33,933 nt of DNA from an uncultured Desulfosporosinus sp. (GCA_927405585.1 CAKMJS010000152.1:1-33933); one strand, 5' to 3'; counted from the first letter of the stretch, positions 1 through 9,643 are shown. Notes: a model not told the origin generated them from the sequence alone. Made by a program: numbers and translations.

Positions 1-873
1 CTTAACAAAGACGATTTGCTGGCGGTAACTACCTCCGTCAGGCCGGGGTGACATTTCATCCAATAGGTCACAGAGGGTATTCACCACATCTAGGTTACTT
101 TTTTCGTTGTTCCCGCCGATATTATACGTTTCACCGCTTTGCCCACATTCAATGACCTTCTTAAGGGCACTGCAGTGATCGAGAACATAGAGCCAGTCTC
201 GAATATTTAGTCCATTCCCATAAATAGGCAAGTCTTTGTCTTCTAAAGCGTTGAGAATGATTAAGGGAATGAGTTTCTCTGGAAATTGATGAGACCCATA
301 ATTATTAGAACAGTTCGTTGTTAAGGTGGGCAGCCCATAGGTATGAAAATACGCCCTCACCAGATGATTGGAAGAAGCTTTAGTGGCAGAGTAAGGTGAA
401 TTAGGAGCATACGGTGTAGTTTCCGTGAACAACCCCGTACTACCTAAAGAGCCGTAAACCTCATCTGTAGAAATATGCAAAAAGCGGAACTCGCCCTCGT
501 TGTTCTTTATTCCGTCGTTCCAGTAACTTCGTACTTCTTCCAGCAAATTGAAGGTTCCCACAATATTCGTCTGGATAAAATCCACCGGGCTTTCAATCGA
601 GCGATCAACATGCGATTCCGCCGCAAAATTGACCACCACCTGAGGGTGATATTGATGTAACAAGGCTTTAACCAAGACTTGGTCGGCAATGTCCCCTTGA
701 ATAAACGTGTATTGAGGATAGTTACTTACCTCAGCAAGGGATTCCAGATTGCCAGCATACGTCAGCTTATCTAAGTTGATCAGCTGGACATCACCCTGTT
801 GCAGCATGTACCTAATAAAATTACTTCCAATAAAACCCGCTCCCCCAGTCACCAACCAAGTTTTCAACGTCAC
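1..873 (-). CDS. rmlB: dTDP-glucose 4,6-dehydratase, 3' end outside window
   Basis: Converts dTDP-glucose to dTDP-4-keto-6-deoxyglucose, the second step of dTDP-L-rhamnose synthesis in the cytoplasm. Reading from the GTG at 873, 291 codons stay open to the window edge. The family is about 350 residues, so the C-terminal fifth is missing. Seen near the N-terminus is the NAD-binding loop TGGAGFIG, then [11 protein letters not shown], the STDEVYG motif (Thr-Asp-Glu triad) and YSATKA (YxxxK). These are the signature residues of the short-chain dehydrogenase subfamily of RmlB. The start is set by a GTGA overlap with the rmlD stop, preceded by a GGGGGAAA ribosome site. The overlap implies translational coupling. 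rmlA and rmlC are not in the window and may lie further left. Confidence 0.96.
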   Translation of the reverse strand, partial: MTLKTWLVTGGAGFIGSNFIRYMLQQGDVQLINLDKLTYAGNLESLAEVSNYPQYTFIQGDIADQVLVKALLHQYHPQVVVNFAAESHVDRSIESPVDFIQTNIVGTFNLLEEVRSYWNDGIKNNEGEFRFLHISTDEVYGSLGSTGLFTETTPYAPNSPYSATKASSNHLVRAYFHTYGLPTLTTNCSNNYGSHQFPEKLIPLIILNALEDKDLPIYGNGLNIRDWLYVLDHCSALKKVIECGQSGETYNIGGNNEKSNLDVVNTLCDLLDEMSPRPDGGSYRQQIVFVK

Positions 874-1736
874 TTTCCCCCATCCTGTCTTCCTGTTAAT
901 TGACCTTCATGTTCCAGATAATCCTGAAGTGCTTCTTCCCAAGGTCGCATGACATCTAGCCCCCTAAGTCGCAATAGTTTATTATCCATCACAGAATACT
1001 GCGGGCGTATCGCTTTGACGGGGTATTCCGCAGTACTGACAGGTTCAACATACACAGATTTACCAGCCAAGGCGAATATTTTACAGGCAAATTCACACCA
1101 GGTACAACTTCCTTGGTTGGAGGCATTATAAAGACCATAAAACTCAGTCTGGATCAAGCGTTCAATGACCCAAACTAAATCTTTGGTGTAGGTTGGTGTA
1201 CCGTATTGATCAGCCACTACCTTTACATGATCCCTTTGCTCAGCTAATTTCAGCATGGTTCGCACAAAGTTAGGGCCATCCCCGTAAAGCCAGGATGTGC
1301 GTAGAATAAAGTATTCTCCTTCGACCTGCTCCACAAGCTTTTCCCCCCAAAGTTTACTCTTGCCATACACAGAAAGAGGATTGGGAGAATCAAAATCTTC
1401 ATAAGGTAGAGTTGCTGTGCCATCAAAGACATAGTCAGTGCTAATATGAAGAAATTTTGCCCGGTACTTTTTGCAAATGAGCGCTAAGTTATGTGCGCCA
1501 AGAGCATTTACTCGAAAGGCAGTATCCTCATCTTCCTCGGCCTTTTCAACATTGGTATAAGCTGCAGTGTTAATGACCACATCTGGTTTTGTATCCGAGA
1601 TTAGGCTTTCTATAGCCTGGTAGTTAGTAATATCTAAGGAAGGGATATCAACCAATAACAACTCATACCTTGACTTAAACTGTCTCGTGATTTCTTTGCC
1701 AAGCTGACCATTTGAACCGACAAGTAGTACTCTCAT
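870..1736 (-). CDS. rmlD: dTDP-4-dehydrorhamnose reductase
   Basis: NADPH-dependent reductase that makes dTDP-L-rhamnose from the 4-keto intermediate, the last step of the pathway. The 288-residue product starts [13 protein letters not shown], a Rossmann GxxGxxG loop. It carries [20 protein letters not shown] and the YGKSKLWGE (YxxxK) catalytic motif, and later RTSWLYG, all typical of RmlD. An upstream in-frame start would add 22 residues with no homology. The ATG at 1736 has AAGGAG seven bases before it and is preferred. It overlaps rmlB by four bases (GTGA). A gap of about 110 bases separates it from the flippase gene upstream. Rhamnose is therefore a likely component of the polymer. Confidence 0.96.
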   Translation of the reverse strand: MRVLLVGSNGQLGKEITRQFKSRYELLLVDIPSLDITNYQAIESLISDTKPDVVINTAAYTNVEKAEEDEDTAFRVNALGAHNLALICKKYRAKFLHISTDYVFDGTATLPYEDFDSPNPLSVYGKSKLWGEKLVEQVEGEYFILRTSWLYGDGPNFVRTMLKLAEQRDHVKVVADQYGTPTYTKDLVWVIERLIQTEFYGLYNASNQGSCTWCEFACKIFALAGKSVYVEPVSTAEYPVKAIRPQYSVMDNKLLRLRGLDVMRPWEEALQDYLEHEGQLTGRQDGGK

Positions 1737-1847
1737 AATGTTCTCCTTAAATTTTATCAATGCAACACAGAATGCTATTAGATTGTGGTGAATCAACCTC
1801 AATGTTAAAACTAACTGTTCTATTCATTTAAAAGATTGTGCTTTTCA

Positions 1848-3284
1848 TCATTCAGTGCCTCTCTCTTTTAAAAACATTCTTGTAGTTTGAACTATAAGAA
1901 TCAGCTTATTTCTTAACACTATTAGATATGTAGCATAAGCGATTAAGTAAACTACAAAGCCTCCTATTGGGCTAATAAACCATGTACAGGTCATGAAAAT
2001 AACCACAAGCACGAATTCCGAAATCAGGTTCTTGGCAACTGTGGCATCCATAAACTTAGCTAAATATATCTCTGAAACAACACTTCTAAATGCCACCGTC
2101 ACTACCATTGATATCACAACGGCGTAAATATTGTGCAAAAGATATCCTCCGATAAAGCTTAGCAATGAACCGCCAGCAAGTGAAACCAAATTGATTTTGA
2201 GCAGAAGCCTTTCCTTTCGCAAAACTTTAAGATATGTAGTACAAAGCATATTCATTTTTCCGTCATAAGTACATAACGGGAGCAGTAATGCTAAGTATTG
2301 TAAACTCTCATTGTACTGAGGTAACCACAAACCTAAAAGATACTTAAGTGGCAAATAAGCAAGCAAAACACCCGCTAAAAAAATTCCAAGTAAATCTCGA
2401 GAAAAATAATAGAATTTCTTCAAGTCTTGCTCATTGACCCGTCGTAATGTCGGAAATAATACTATGCTAATTTGGCTAATGAATAGCAAAAAAAATGATA
2501 CAAGTGATATCGAGAATGAAAATTTCCCAAAGACTGTAATTCCCCAAATATTATCTACAACAAACCTTCCAGTTCCAAGTATTAGCATACTAGCTATATT
2601 GGAAAACATAAGATTTATTCCAACTGAAATATTTATAATAATCTCCCATAATGTATTTTTTATAGGCAAAGCTTTAGCAAATACAATTTCTCGTCCATAC
2701 CAAATACCACAGGTTAACGCAATGAATTTTCCTGTTATGTACAAAACTATAAACCAAATAAATGTATCACATTTTAAAATCAGCAACGCACAAACTGCTA
2801 GAACAATGAAGAACCTCTCAACAGTAAAGATTAGTGAATAAAGTTTAATCTTATTTACCGCCTGGAACATATCTCCAATAAAAGCTGTAGCATTAAACAA
2901 TGGCAAATAAATTGCTGTCCCTATCCATACAAAACGTCGATTCCAATCATCTACAAATATGATGCTGATTAATATCATTGCAAATGCAAGTAAGAATTGA
3001 AAAACAAAAGACACGCGTAACTGTGAACCTATAAGACTGTAATTTAGATTCTTATATTCTGCGCCCCCTAATCGAAGATATATTCCGTCGTTCAGACCGA
3101 AATGAAAAAAACCTAGATATCCTGCGTAAAAAAGAAACAATTGCCAATAGCTAAATTCTTCAACCCCTAATAGTTTGGGTACAATCAAGGACATTATCAC
3201 GCTTAATAGCAATGAAACGCTCTGAGCTGCAAACGTATATACAATATTATTCAGTGCATCTCCTGTATTTCCGTTCTTCCTCAT
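1848..3284 (-). CDS. Wzx-like polysaccharide flippase (oligosaccharide/MATE-type)
   Basis: A 478-residue, very hydrophobic protein with about 12-14 predicted membrane helices and short basic loops. It matches the size and pattern of lipopolysaccharide/exopolysaccharide O-unit flippases (MVF/MATE fold). The N-terminus, with NIVYTFAAQSVSLLLSVI followed by VPKLLGVEEFSYWQLF, is the usual first helix pair and conserved loop of these proteins. It would move the undecaprenyl-diphosphate-linked repeat unit across the cytoplasmic membrane. The ATG overlaps the stop of the acetyltransferase gene by four bases (ATGA at 3281-3284), so it is translationally coupled. Codon use is AT-rich, like the polymerase and glycosyltransferases upstream. 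Flippases diverge quickly, so substrate cannot be read from sequence. Confidence 0.85.
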   Translation of the reverse strand: MRKNGNTGDALNNIVYTFAAQSVSLLLSVIMSLIVPKLLGVEEFSYWQLFLFYAGYLGFFHFGLNDGIYLRLGGAEYKNLNYSLIGSQLRVSFVFQFLLAFAMILISIIFVDDWNRRFVWIGTAIYLPLFNATAFIGDMFQAVNKIKLYSLIFTVERFFIVLAVCALLILKCDTFIWFIVLYITGKFIALTCGIWYGREIVFAKALPIKNTLWEIIINISVGINLMFSNIASMLILGTGRFVVDNIWGITVFGKFSFSISLVSFFLLFISQISIVLFPTLRRVNEQDLKKFYYFSRDLLGIFLAGVLLAYLPLKYLLGLWLPQYNESLQYLALLLPLCTYDGKMNMLCTTYLKVLRKERLLLKINLVSLAGGSLLSFIGGYLLHNIYAVVISMVVTVAFRSVVSEIYLAKFMDATVAKNLISEFVLVVIFMTCTWFISPIGGFVVYLIAYATYLIVLRNKLILIVQTTRMFLKERGTE

Positions 3285-4018
3285 TCAGATGATTCTCCTA
3301 CGTTTTGTGAACCGGGCTTTCCGCTATACCTCTTCCATAATTCATTATCGAAAAATGCGTCATCAATCTCAGAATACAATAAGTCCATATTTTCTTTTAT
3401 AACTATTTCATCCAGTTTTCCGAAATTTAAGGCTATAAGTCTATCTATTACCTCTTGTTTAAAACGGTATTTAATAACTTTTGTACCTACATATATTGCA
3501 TAGGGCGGTATATCCTTTGCGACAACACTTCCAGCTCCAATTACTACACCTTGACCTATTGTTACTCCTGACAATATGATAGTACCATATCCGATCCACA
3601 CATCATCACATACTATAATAGGCCCTTTTGTTGTAGCTTCGATAATATCAAGACGACCTATAAGTCGCTTGAACGGATAAGTAGACAAGTGAGTATAGGT
3701 GTGCCCCCCTCCTAATAAAAATTTAACATCATTTGCAATTGAGCAGAAATTCCCTATACTAATCCTTTCACTTGGATTACCGAAAAATTTAATATCAAGG
3801 TACCCATATGTATGCTTACCCACAAAAACTGAACCGAGTGGGAATAAGCACTTAGCAATAGTTTTGTTGTGCTTATTTAACTTCTTCCATTTAAATTTAT
3901 GTATCATCAGCTTTATTTGCTGGATAATTGGTAAATAGTAGTCAATAATAATACTTTTAATTAACAGGGGGATACCAAATGTTCTCCGTATTGCGGTTGG
4001 TTTGGTTGTATCGTTCAT
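3281..4018 (-). CDS. CatB/XAT-type hexapeptide acetyltransferase
   Basis: A left-handed beta-helix acyltransferase, probably O-acetylating a sugar of the repeat unit with acetyl-CoA. Hexapeptide turns are visible in ISIGNFCSIANDVKF and in the C-terminal run IVCDDVWIGYGTIILSGVTI. The segment GGGHTYTHLSTYPF contains the His of the xenobiotic acetyltransferase (CatB/Vat) subfamily. The N-terminal 60 or so residues are basic and hydrophobic and are not part of the helix. The longest reading frame begins with TTG at 4048 without a ribosome site. The ATG at 4018 (MNDTTKP) has AAAGGA about 12 bases upstream and is preferred, giving 245 residues, but this start is uncertain. The gene overlaps the flippase start by four bases. 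Substrate is unknown. Confidence 0.85.
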   Translation of the reverse strand: MNDTTKPTAIRRTFGIPLLIKSIIIDYYLPIIQQIKLMIHKFKWKKLNKHNKTIAKCLFPLGSVFVGKHTYGYLDIKFFGNPSERISIGNFCSIANDVKFLLGGGHTYTHLSTYPFKRLIGRLDIIEATTKGPIIVCDDVWIGYGTIILSGVTIGQGVVIGAGSVVAKDIPPYAIYVGTKVIKYRFKQEVIDRLIALNFGKLDEIVIKENMDLLYSEIDDAFFDNELWKRYSGKPGSQNVGESSE

Positions 4019-4295
4019 GTTAAGTACCATTCCTTTCGCTGTACTCAAGGCACAAATATTAATGAAAGTGCCCCCTTGGTGATATAATGCATTTAGATCA
4101 GCAGATACACTACAGCACGTGAAGCTATAATTATAAACATAGTGTGTTATTATCCATTGTGTTACCTTCGAAAGTAGCCAAAGCTAAAGTTTATCAACAT
4201 ATTTCAATTTCAGCGTCATTGGATCTTATAGTGCAATCGCATATCCTTTGATAGTCTCATCAACTTTCTATTGACTTCCACGTCTCCTGTTATTG

Positions 4296-5591
4296 TTAAG
4301 AAAGCGTGTCTAAATCTCTCTGGTGTACAGCTAACTTAGTATTTAAATTATTTAGAACCATTCTTCTTTTCATTAACTCTCCTATCGCTACACCAGCAAT
4401 CGTCCACCATAAAAAATCGAACGTTCTCGAAAAAAAGGTCGGTTCGACTAATCCATGTATCAACCCAACTGATAAAGCTAACCATTTAGCTTTATCAGTT
4501 GCACCTAATTTCCTATTTTGAATGACACAATAAAGCACAATTATTATTGCCAGCAAGTAAAAAATAAAGCCTACCGTACCATATGACACTAACGCCTCTA
4601 ATACCCAATTATGTGTACGTCCAACTTCATCATCTACAACAACTTGTGTACGCCCATACCCAAAGATAGGGTGTGCTTCGATGACACTAAAAGAATCTTT
4701 ATATACTATGTCTCGCCCAGCAAAAAAACTGCTATAATTTCCTTGGGACAATACCTCCAGCTTTTCTACCTGTTTGACAATAATCCCATAAAACATGTTA
4801 TCACTATCTACTTCTGTTAATAAAGTTCCGTCCGCAAATTTTATAGTTCCAACGACAATTACGCCTATTAATAATGTTAGTATTAATTTTCTCATTATGG
4901 GTATAGTCTTCCATCTTATAATCATAGAGATTAACAGAGTAATAAGTATTGCGATTATAGCCCCAAAAGAAACTGTTATAATAATAGCCAATGCATTTAA
5001 CAATAAGACAGGTAATCTCCACTTTTTAATGTGTTTCTTATTACAAAAAAACAAATATATAAAACACACCACCAAATGCCCGGCTATAAAGTTTGAAGCC
5101 CCAAACGAAATTAATATGTTATCTTTATGTAATATTCCAAATGATCTAAATGATTCAAGCGCAACTAATAAAATTTGTGCTGATACCCAAACTGAATAAA
5201 TAATCATAAATTTAGATAAAAAAGCATCTCCATTTATCTTGTAAGCCAGACTTATAGCATTCAAACAAGTTAAAGTGGGAATAAATAGCGAAATTATTGC
5301 GACTATTGAACCTATAACATCAAAGTTATTTACATTAAGTAATACCGAAATTATTCCACTAATTGCAAATAAAAACTGAACAATTAATAATTTTATATTA
5401 ATTACAATATTCTTTTCAAGAATATTGCCAAGTATGAGGGCTAGAAGCATTAGAAGTGATGAAACATATGGTACGGTAATAAACAATCCATGTATTTCTA
5501 TATTATTCCCATATCCAATTCCCAAAGATGCAACCATGGCCATAATTAGACCAATTTTATTCCATTTAGCGGCTTTCATAACTATTCCCAT
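4296..5591 (-). CDS. Wzy-like O-antigen/exopolysaccharide polymerase (O-antigen ligase family)
   Basis: A 431-residue integral membrane protein with about ten or eleven hydrophobic helices. It has one large extracytoplasmic loop containing SFFAGRDIVYKDSF and HPIFGYGRTQ, followed by GRTHNWVLEALVSYGTVGF. The Arg/His-containing loop ahead of a C-terminal helix pair is the hallmark of the Wzy_C (O-antigen ligase/polymerase) family. It would polymerise flipped repeat units on the outer face of the membrane. It sits in the same direction between the GT2 and acetyltransferase genes. Two close ATG starts exist (5591 and 5579) and neither has a strong ribosome site. Ligase versus polymerase cannot be told from sequence, but in a locus with a flippase polymerase is more likely. 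Confidence 0.83.
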   Translation of the reverse strand: MGIVMKAAKWNKIGLIMAMVASLGIGYGNNIEIHGLFITVPYVSSLLMLLALILGNILEKNIVINIKLLIVQFLFAISGIISVLLNVNNFDVIGSIVAIISLFIPTLTCLNAISLAYKINGDAFLSKFMIIYSVWVSAQILLVALESFRSFGILHKDNILISFGASNFIAGHLVVCFIYLFFCNKKHIKKWRLPVLLLNALAIIITVSFGAIIAILITLLISMIIRWKTIPIMRKLILTLLIGVIVVGTIKFADGTLLTEVDSDNMFYGIIVKQVEKLEVLSQGNYSSFFAGRDIVYKDSFSVIEAHPIFGYGRTQVVVDDEVGRTHNWVLEALVSYGTVGFIFYLLAIIIVLYCVIQNRKLGATDKAKWLALSVGLIHGLVEPTFFSRTFDFLWWTIAGVAIGELMKRRMVLNNLNTKLAVHQRDLDTLS

Positions 5592-5669
5592 TTGATATTC
5601 ACGTAGCCTTTCTCATTCTTTTTTTGAATAAGAGTTTGCAAAGTTTGCAAAGTAATACAACACTTATTT

Positions 5670-6629
5670 TTATGAGTTTTTAATTCTAAAAGCTTTTAAT
5701 TTAAGGCCGGGATGGAATTTTAGTAAATTCAAATTATCTCTTGTAAATTCTAATAACCGAACTCTATAGTGTTTATTTTGGAGTGACATCAAAAACCATG
5801 TAACAATATTGGCCAAAATCAGTAAGATCATCTTTATCCCTTTTACACCAGCATAAGCTCTCAACACATACAAGGCACTCCACCATTGATAGAATTTTGA
5901 AAATGAATTCCCATTTTTTGATATAGAACTATGATGGTTATGTAAAATCCTCGCATTTTTCTGTATGGCAGTCTTATAACCTAATACTTCAAGTTTATGA
6001 GCAAGAATATCTTCTTCATGATAAAGAAATATATTTTCGTCTAAAAGCCTACATTCTAGAAAGACCTTAGTATTTATTAAAAAGCAACACCCCGATACCA
6101 TTCCGCTAAAAACGAAAATATCATTATTTGATTCTTGCCAGTTATAAAACCTATTTGATTTTTGCTTTAATGTTTTTATATAAAGTAATGGTTTTTTAGA
6201 AAAAAGAAAATCAAAATAAGTTAATTTTGGTCTTGCAAATTGCGCCTCATTCTCAGAGGGAGATTTTATGGACGGTCCCACTACAGCGATATTTAAGTTC
6301 AAATTCATAGCATCGTACATTTTGCTTATTGCATCATTTATCAAAATAACATCAGGATTTATTATCAAAATTGCATCAGCTTCATCTTTAATAGCTTCTT
6401 TTATACCTAAATTATTCCCTGTGGAGTATCCTTTATTTACTCTTGCTAATATTAGTCTAATTTTATTTTCATTATTGAATTTTTCTTTTAATTTATAATA
6501 CGAATTATCGGGTGAAGCATTATCAATTAAGTAAATTTTATATGGCAACAATGTATGTTTCTTGATTGAGCTAATACATTTCATTGTGTCTTCATAATTG
6601 TTATAATTTAATAACACAATTCCTATCAC
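5670..6629 (-). CDS. Glycosyltransferase family 2 (rhamnosyltransferase-like)
   Basis: A 319-residue GT-A enzyme of family 2. It opens MIGIVLLNYNNYEDT, followed by YLIDNASPDNS, then NKGYSTGNNLGI and LIINPDVIL, which holds the NPD form of the metal-binding DxD. This pattern is typical of WbbL/RfbN-like rhamnosyltransferases, which fits the rml genes in the same locus. A C-terminal hydrophobic stretch (ILANIVTWFLMSL) may associate with the membrane. Start is GTG with AGGAAGG seven bases upstream. It would add a sugar, perhaps rhamnose, to the lipid-linked unit on the cytoplasmic face. The sugar assignment is inference. Confidence 0.88.
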   Translation of the reverse strand: MIGIVLLNYNNYEDTMKCISSIKKHTLLPYKIYLIDNASPDNSYYKLKEKFNNENKIRLILARVNKGYSTGNNLGIKEAIKDEADAILIINPDVILINDAISKMYDAMNLNLNIAVVGPSIKSPSENEAQFARPKLTYFDFLFSKKPLLYIKTLKQKSNRFYNWQESNNDIFVFSGMVSGCCFLINTKVFLECRLLDENIFLYHEEDILAHKLEVLGYKTAIQKNARILHNHHSSISKNGNSFSKFYQWWSALYVLRAYAGVKGIKMILLILANIVTWFLMSLQNKHYRVRLLEFTRDNLNLLKFHPGLKLKAFRIKNS

Positions 6630-7012
6630 ACTTGCACCTTCCTACCTTTATTAATAAGCCTAAATCTTAACACTCAATCCACGGGACCCCAAAGATAGAC
6701 TTTACATGGGGGCTTAGGATGCTACCCTGTACGAAGGGATGGGGCTTACCCAAGAGGAATACTTCCATATGAGCCACAGCCCTCGACCCATTGAAGCATC
6801 CAAAGCAGGGTCCCATGTCAAGTCTGCCCCAGAGTATCTCACCCTGCGAGGGGGTGGCTCTGGTCTAGCGTGAATTTATGGCTCTCACGGGGCATATTAT
6901 TCATATTACATCCCCATGCTCAGCAGCCTTAAATTCAACACGTCCTCTAAATTCTTTATTGTTTGAGTTTAAATAAATAGGCGTTTTTATTTTTGGAAAG
7001 ATTGCCACCATA
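6630..7012. other. Intergenic region with a GC-rich, highly structured non-coding island
   Basis: This 383-base gap between two AT-rich glycosyltransferase genes contains a markedly GC-rich block at about 6680-6900. Three nested or adjacent stem-loops are visible. The first is a long imperfect one, 6697-6723 paired with 6795-6825. In it AGACTTTACATGGG matches the reverse complement of CCCATGTCAAGTCT at 13 of 14 positions, and GCTTAGGATGCT pairs with AGCATCCAAAGC at 11 of 12. A hairpin at 6829-6863 has CCAGAG/CTCTGG arms with an inner ACCC/GGGT stem. A small one lies at 6869-6889. A short plus-strand frame of about 51 codons is open here after a stop, but I recognise no protein in it. It could be the end of a lost insertion sequence, a miniature element or a structured RNA. 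Confidence 0.6.
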
Positions 7013-8131
7013 TCATAATGGCTTACTTTCCATATCCATTACAGATAACATCTTAAATAATTGAAATTCTTTTCCAGACGTATTTTCCGCAAAATATCTT
7101 GAATCTTTCTTGAATGATAATTTGGTATACAATTTACTTAGAACCTCTTCTAAGTAAATGTTTTCATTGTTAGGAATTAATTCAACATTATCAAAATTTC
7201 CAAGAATTTCTCTGCAAACTGGAATATCTGATGAAATAAGTGGTATACCATAAGTCGCCAATTCGCAAGACATTACTCCCTGAGTATCCCTTCTAGTCGG
7301 CATTAACGCACATTTTGATTTATCTATCCATTTTTTAAGTTCATTATGATTTAGGTGCTGATTAATATGAAATAAGTTTTCAGGTTTCTTCTCATGATCG
7401 AAGTATTTTCCGACACCTATTACAAGAAATTTGCTATCTGGATATTTCCTTGCCAGTAACACTATTATATCTAGACAATAAACAGAGGAGTCAATGTTGC
7501 TTCTTATTGTTATAAAATCAAAGTGTTTTTCACTCTCAATATCATAATATTCTTCTTCAAACAATCGTCCAACTCCATTATGAATAATAGAATACCGTTC
7601 ATTCAGTAAGGCAGGTTTGATTTTTAAAAAGTATATAAACTCGTCATATAAGCAACGGCTAACAAAAATATAACGCGACTTGCTTGCTAATTCTTTGTGA
7701 AATTTTCTCCATAAACTGATTTTTAAGATATCATAGAAATTCTGAAATATGGTTCTTAATATTGGGATATGTTGATTCCATTCATATGGTTTTGGATATA
7801 CTTGTGAAATTTTCACTACTTCTTGCCCATGATAAATAAATACTATGGCTTTAAATTTCTTTTCATACATTTTCAAAAAAATATAATGATTTCGTATGTT
7901 TGCTGCATGACATACCAGAATATCAAAACTACTTTGTTCCAATATTTTTTTTATCGAATTTAACGTATATGTTTGAATATCATCAACCATATAGTTTTCC
8001 TTTGCAGAAAAATTCAATATAGAAACTATTGCTCCTTGTTTACGATAATAAATATTACGATTTCTTTCGTAAAAAGTTGAAGAGACCTTCTCCGTCGGAT
8101 AATAATTTGATACAGCAACTAATATTTTCAT
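7013..8131 (-). CDS. Glycosyltransferase family 4/1 (GT-B fold)
   Basis: A 372-residue GT-B glycosyltransferase. The N-terminal domain begins MKILVAVSNYYPTEK and has the HGQEV segment where family 4 enzymes have a nucleotide-domain His. The C-terminal domain contains FLVIGVGKYF and the donor-binding stretch MPTRRDTQGVMSCELATYG, which ends in the Glu-rich loop of the family (an E-x7-E-like region is only partly kept). It would add one sugar of the repeat unit in the cytoplasm. The ATG has only a weak GGAAAG site about 11 bases upstream. The gene lies 97 bases downstream of hisF2/wbuZ. Donor and acceptor are unknown. Confidence 0.85.
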   Translation of the reverse strand: MKILVAVSNYYPTEKVSSTFYERNRNIYYRKQGAIVSILNFSAKENYMVDDIQTYTLNSIKKILEQSSFDILVCHAANIRNHYIFLKMYEKKFKAIVFIYHGQEVVKISQVYPKPYEWNQHIPILRTIFQNFYDILKISLWRKFHKELASKSRYIFVSRCLYDEFIYFLKIKPALLNERYSIIHNGVGRLFEEEYYDIESEKHFDFITIRSNIDSSVYCLDIIVLLARKYPDSKFLVIGVGKYFDHEKKPENLFHINQHLNHNELKKWIDKSKCALMPTRRDTQGVMSCELATYGIPLISSDIPVCREILGNFDNVELIPNNENIYLEEVLSKLYTKLSFKKDSRYFAENTSGKEFQLFKMLSVMDMESKPL

Positions 8132-8228
8132 TAACTATCATTTCTTTCCATGTGCTCAATGCACAAAATATAATTACAGTAATTATTTCAAGGATAGCAT
8201 ATCTAATTTGGGTATAATTAAATTTCTA

Positions 8229-8987
8229 CTAATTAAACGCTTCCACCAGTTCATATTGAGAAGGATAGTTTATCAACACTCCACGAAGCGGACCATAATA
8301 TACAAACAGACTCCCTGCCGCCGCCGCTGATGCTCCGGCATTCACTGCTTTAACACAATCCGACAAATTACCTGCACCCCCACTAGCAATTACCGGGACG
8401 TTTACAGCAGAACTAACTCTTTGAATGAGATCTAAGTCATAGCCATCCATCATTCCATCGTGATTGATTGAAGTAAGCAATATTTCACCAACTCCTAATT
8501 CCTCAGCTCTCTTTGCATATTGGATCGGGTCAAACTTGATATCTTTTGAACCTGATGCAACACAAACCGAATATGAGCCAAATAACCCTTTCTTTACATC
8601 AATTGAAGCCACTACACTTTGAGAACCAAACTGTTTAGTTGCTTCGATTACTATGTTTGGATTTAAATATAGAGAAGTATTCAAAGCAACCTTCTCTACA
8701 CCAAGTCTAAAAAGTGTCTCGACCTGCTTAATTGACGATATACCACCACCGTAACATATGGGCATAAAACACTCTCTCGTAAAGCGCTTAATATATTCTA
8801 GGTTTGGCCCCGCGCCATTAGCAGATGCAGATATATCCAAAATTACAAGCTCATCAGCTTCTTTATCATTAAACAACTTCAAAGTATTTATTGGGTCACC
8901 TAAATACCTTGGATTTTTAAATCGAACGGTCTTATACAGTCCACTATTTTTAAACAGCAAACATGGAATGACTCTACTTCTGTACAT
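8229..8987 (-). CDS. wbuZ: HisF-like amidotransferase partner subunit (WbuZ/HisF2)
   Basis: A 252-residue (beta-alpha)8 barrel related to HisF, the cyclase subunit of imidazole glycerol-phosphate synthase. Barrel motifs include VILDISASANGAGP, CYGGGISSIKQVETLFRLGVEKVALNT and VVASIDVKKG. The N-terminal strand reads RVIPCLLFKNSG, with Leu11 where HisF has the catalytic Asp11, while the second acid (Asp in ASIDVKKG) remains. That pattern is known from WbuZ/HisF2 proteins of O-antigen loci. They work with HisH2 and WbuX/WbpG to turn an acetamido group of a sugar into an acetamidino group. The gene starts at a TAATG junction with the HisH2 stop, so the two are coupled. No other histidine gene is nearby, which argues against a role in histidine synthesis. 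Confidence 0.9.
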   Translation of the reverse strand: MYRSRVIPCLLFKNSGLYKTVRFKNPRYLGDPINTLKLFNDKEADELVILDISASANGAGPNLEYIKRFTRECFMPICYGGGISSIKQVETLFRLGVEKVALNTSLYLNPNIVIEATKQFGSQSVVASIDVKKGLFGSYSVCVASGSKDIKFDPIQYAKRAEELGVGEILLTSINHDGMMDGYDLDLIQRVSSAVNVPVIASGGAGNLSDCVKAVNAGASAAAAGSLFVYYGPLRGVLINYPSQYELVEAFN

Positions 8988-9604
8988 TACACCATCTCCG
9001 CAAAATTTTTCAATAAATTCATTCCGTATTTATGGCTTTTTTCCGGATGAAATTGTACTCCGAAAATTCTATCTCTTCCGATAGCACTTGTAAAGCAATC
9101 CCCATATTCTGTCGTACCTATTATGTCACTTTTATCTACACACTCAACGAAATATGAATGAACAAAGTAAAACCGCTTATCCTCCGAAGAATTCTTGAAT
9201 AGCTGTGCACCATTAGTTGCATGTACATAGTTCCATCCCATATGGGGTATATTCAGTTTTTGCCCAGACCAATGGGATGGAAACTTTTTCGTGTGTGCTT
9301 TGAAAAAACCCAGCCCTGGTAGTGTCCCTTCTTCGCTACCTTCAGTAAGTAGTTGCATACCTAAACATATTCCCAGTAATGGTGTTCCTAAATTAAGTAC
9401 CTTTTCTTTTAAAACATCTATTATACCAAGCTCCTGAAGATTTTTCATCCCGTAATCGAAAGACCCAACACCTGGCAAAATTAGTTTTTCTGCTTCTCGT
9501 AAAACCGAGAGTTCTGAAGTTACTACAACATCGCTACCAATTCTTTTTAGAATGTTTTCAATCGAGCCGACATTTCCCACATTATAATCTATTATTGCAA
9601 TCAT
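8987..9604 (-). CDS. wbuY: HisH-like glutamine amidotransferase (WbuY/HisH2)
   Basis: A 205-residue class I glutamine amidotransferase that hydrolyses glutamine and passes ammonia to its partner. The nucleophile Cys80 lies in LLGICLGMQLL, and the His186/Glu188 pair in GVQFHPEKS near the C-terminus completes the triad. The oxyanion strand PGVGSFDYG is also present. Length is normal for HisH (about 200). It starts with ATG after GGGAGTGAAAAA and ends in a one-base overlap with the HisF-like gene. Together with that barrel and the upstream PP-loop enzyme it forms the sugar-amidination trio known from E. coli wbuX-Y-Z and Pseudomonas wbpG-hisH2-hisF2. It probably acts as a cytoplasmic complex. 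Confidence 0.92.
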   Translation of the reverse strand: MIAIIDYNVGNVGSIENILKRIGSDVVVTSELSVLREAEKLILPGVGSFDYGMKNLQELGIIDVLKEKVLNLGTPLLGICLGMQLLTEGSEEGTLPGLGFFKAHTKKFPSHWSGQKLNIPHMGWNYVHATNGAQLFKNSSEDKRFYFVHSYFVECVDKSDIIGTTEYGDCFTSAIGRDRIFGVQFHPEKSHKYGMNLLKNFAEMV

Positions 9605-9643
9605 TTTTTCACTCCCAAACAGTAACTTTTGCTTATCCAGACC

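Noticed and set aside
475-1131. Plus-strand open frames opposite rmlB and rmlD
   Set aside because: They are shadows of clear minus-strand genes with full catalytic motifs and have no recognisable protein features.
8229-9604. HisH/HisF as part of histidine biosynthesis
   Set aside because: No other his gene is near, HisF has lost Asp11, and WbuX is the neighbour; the sugar-amidination trio explains them better.
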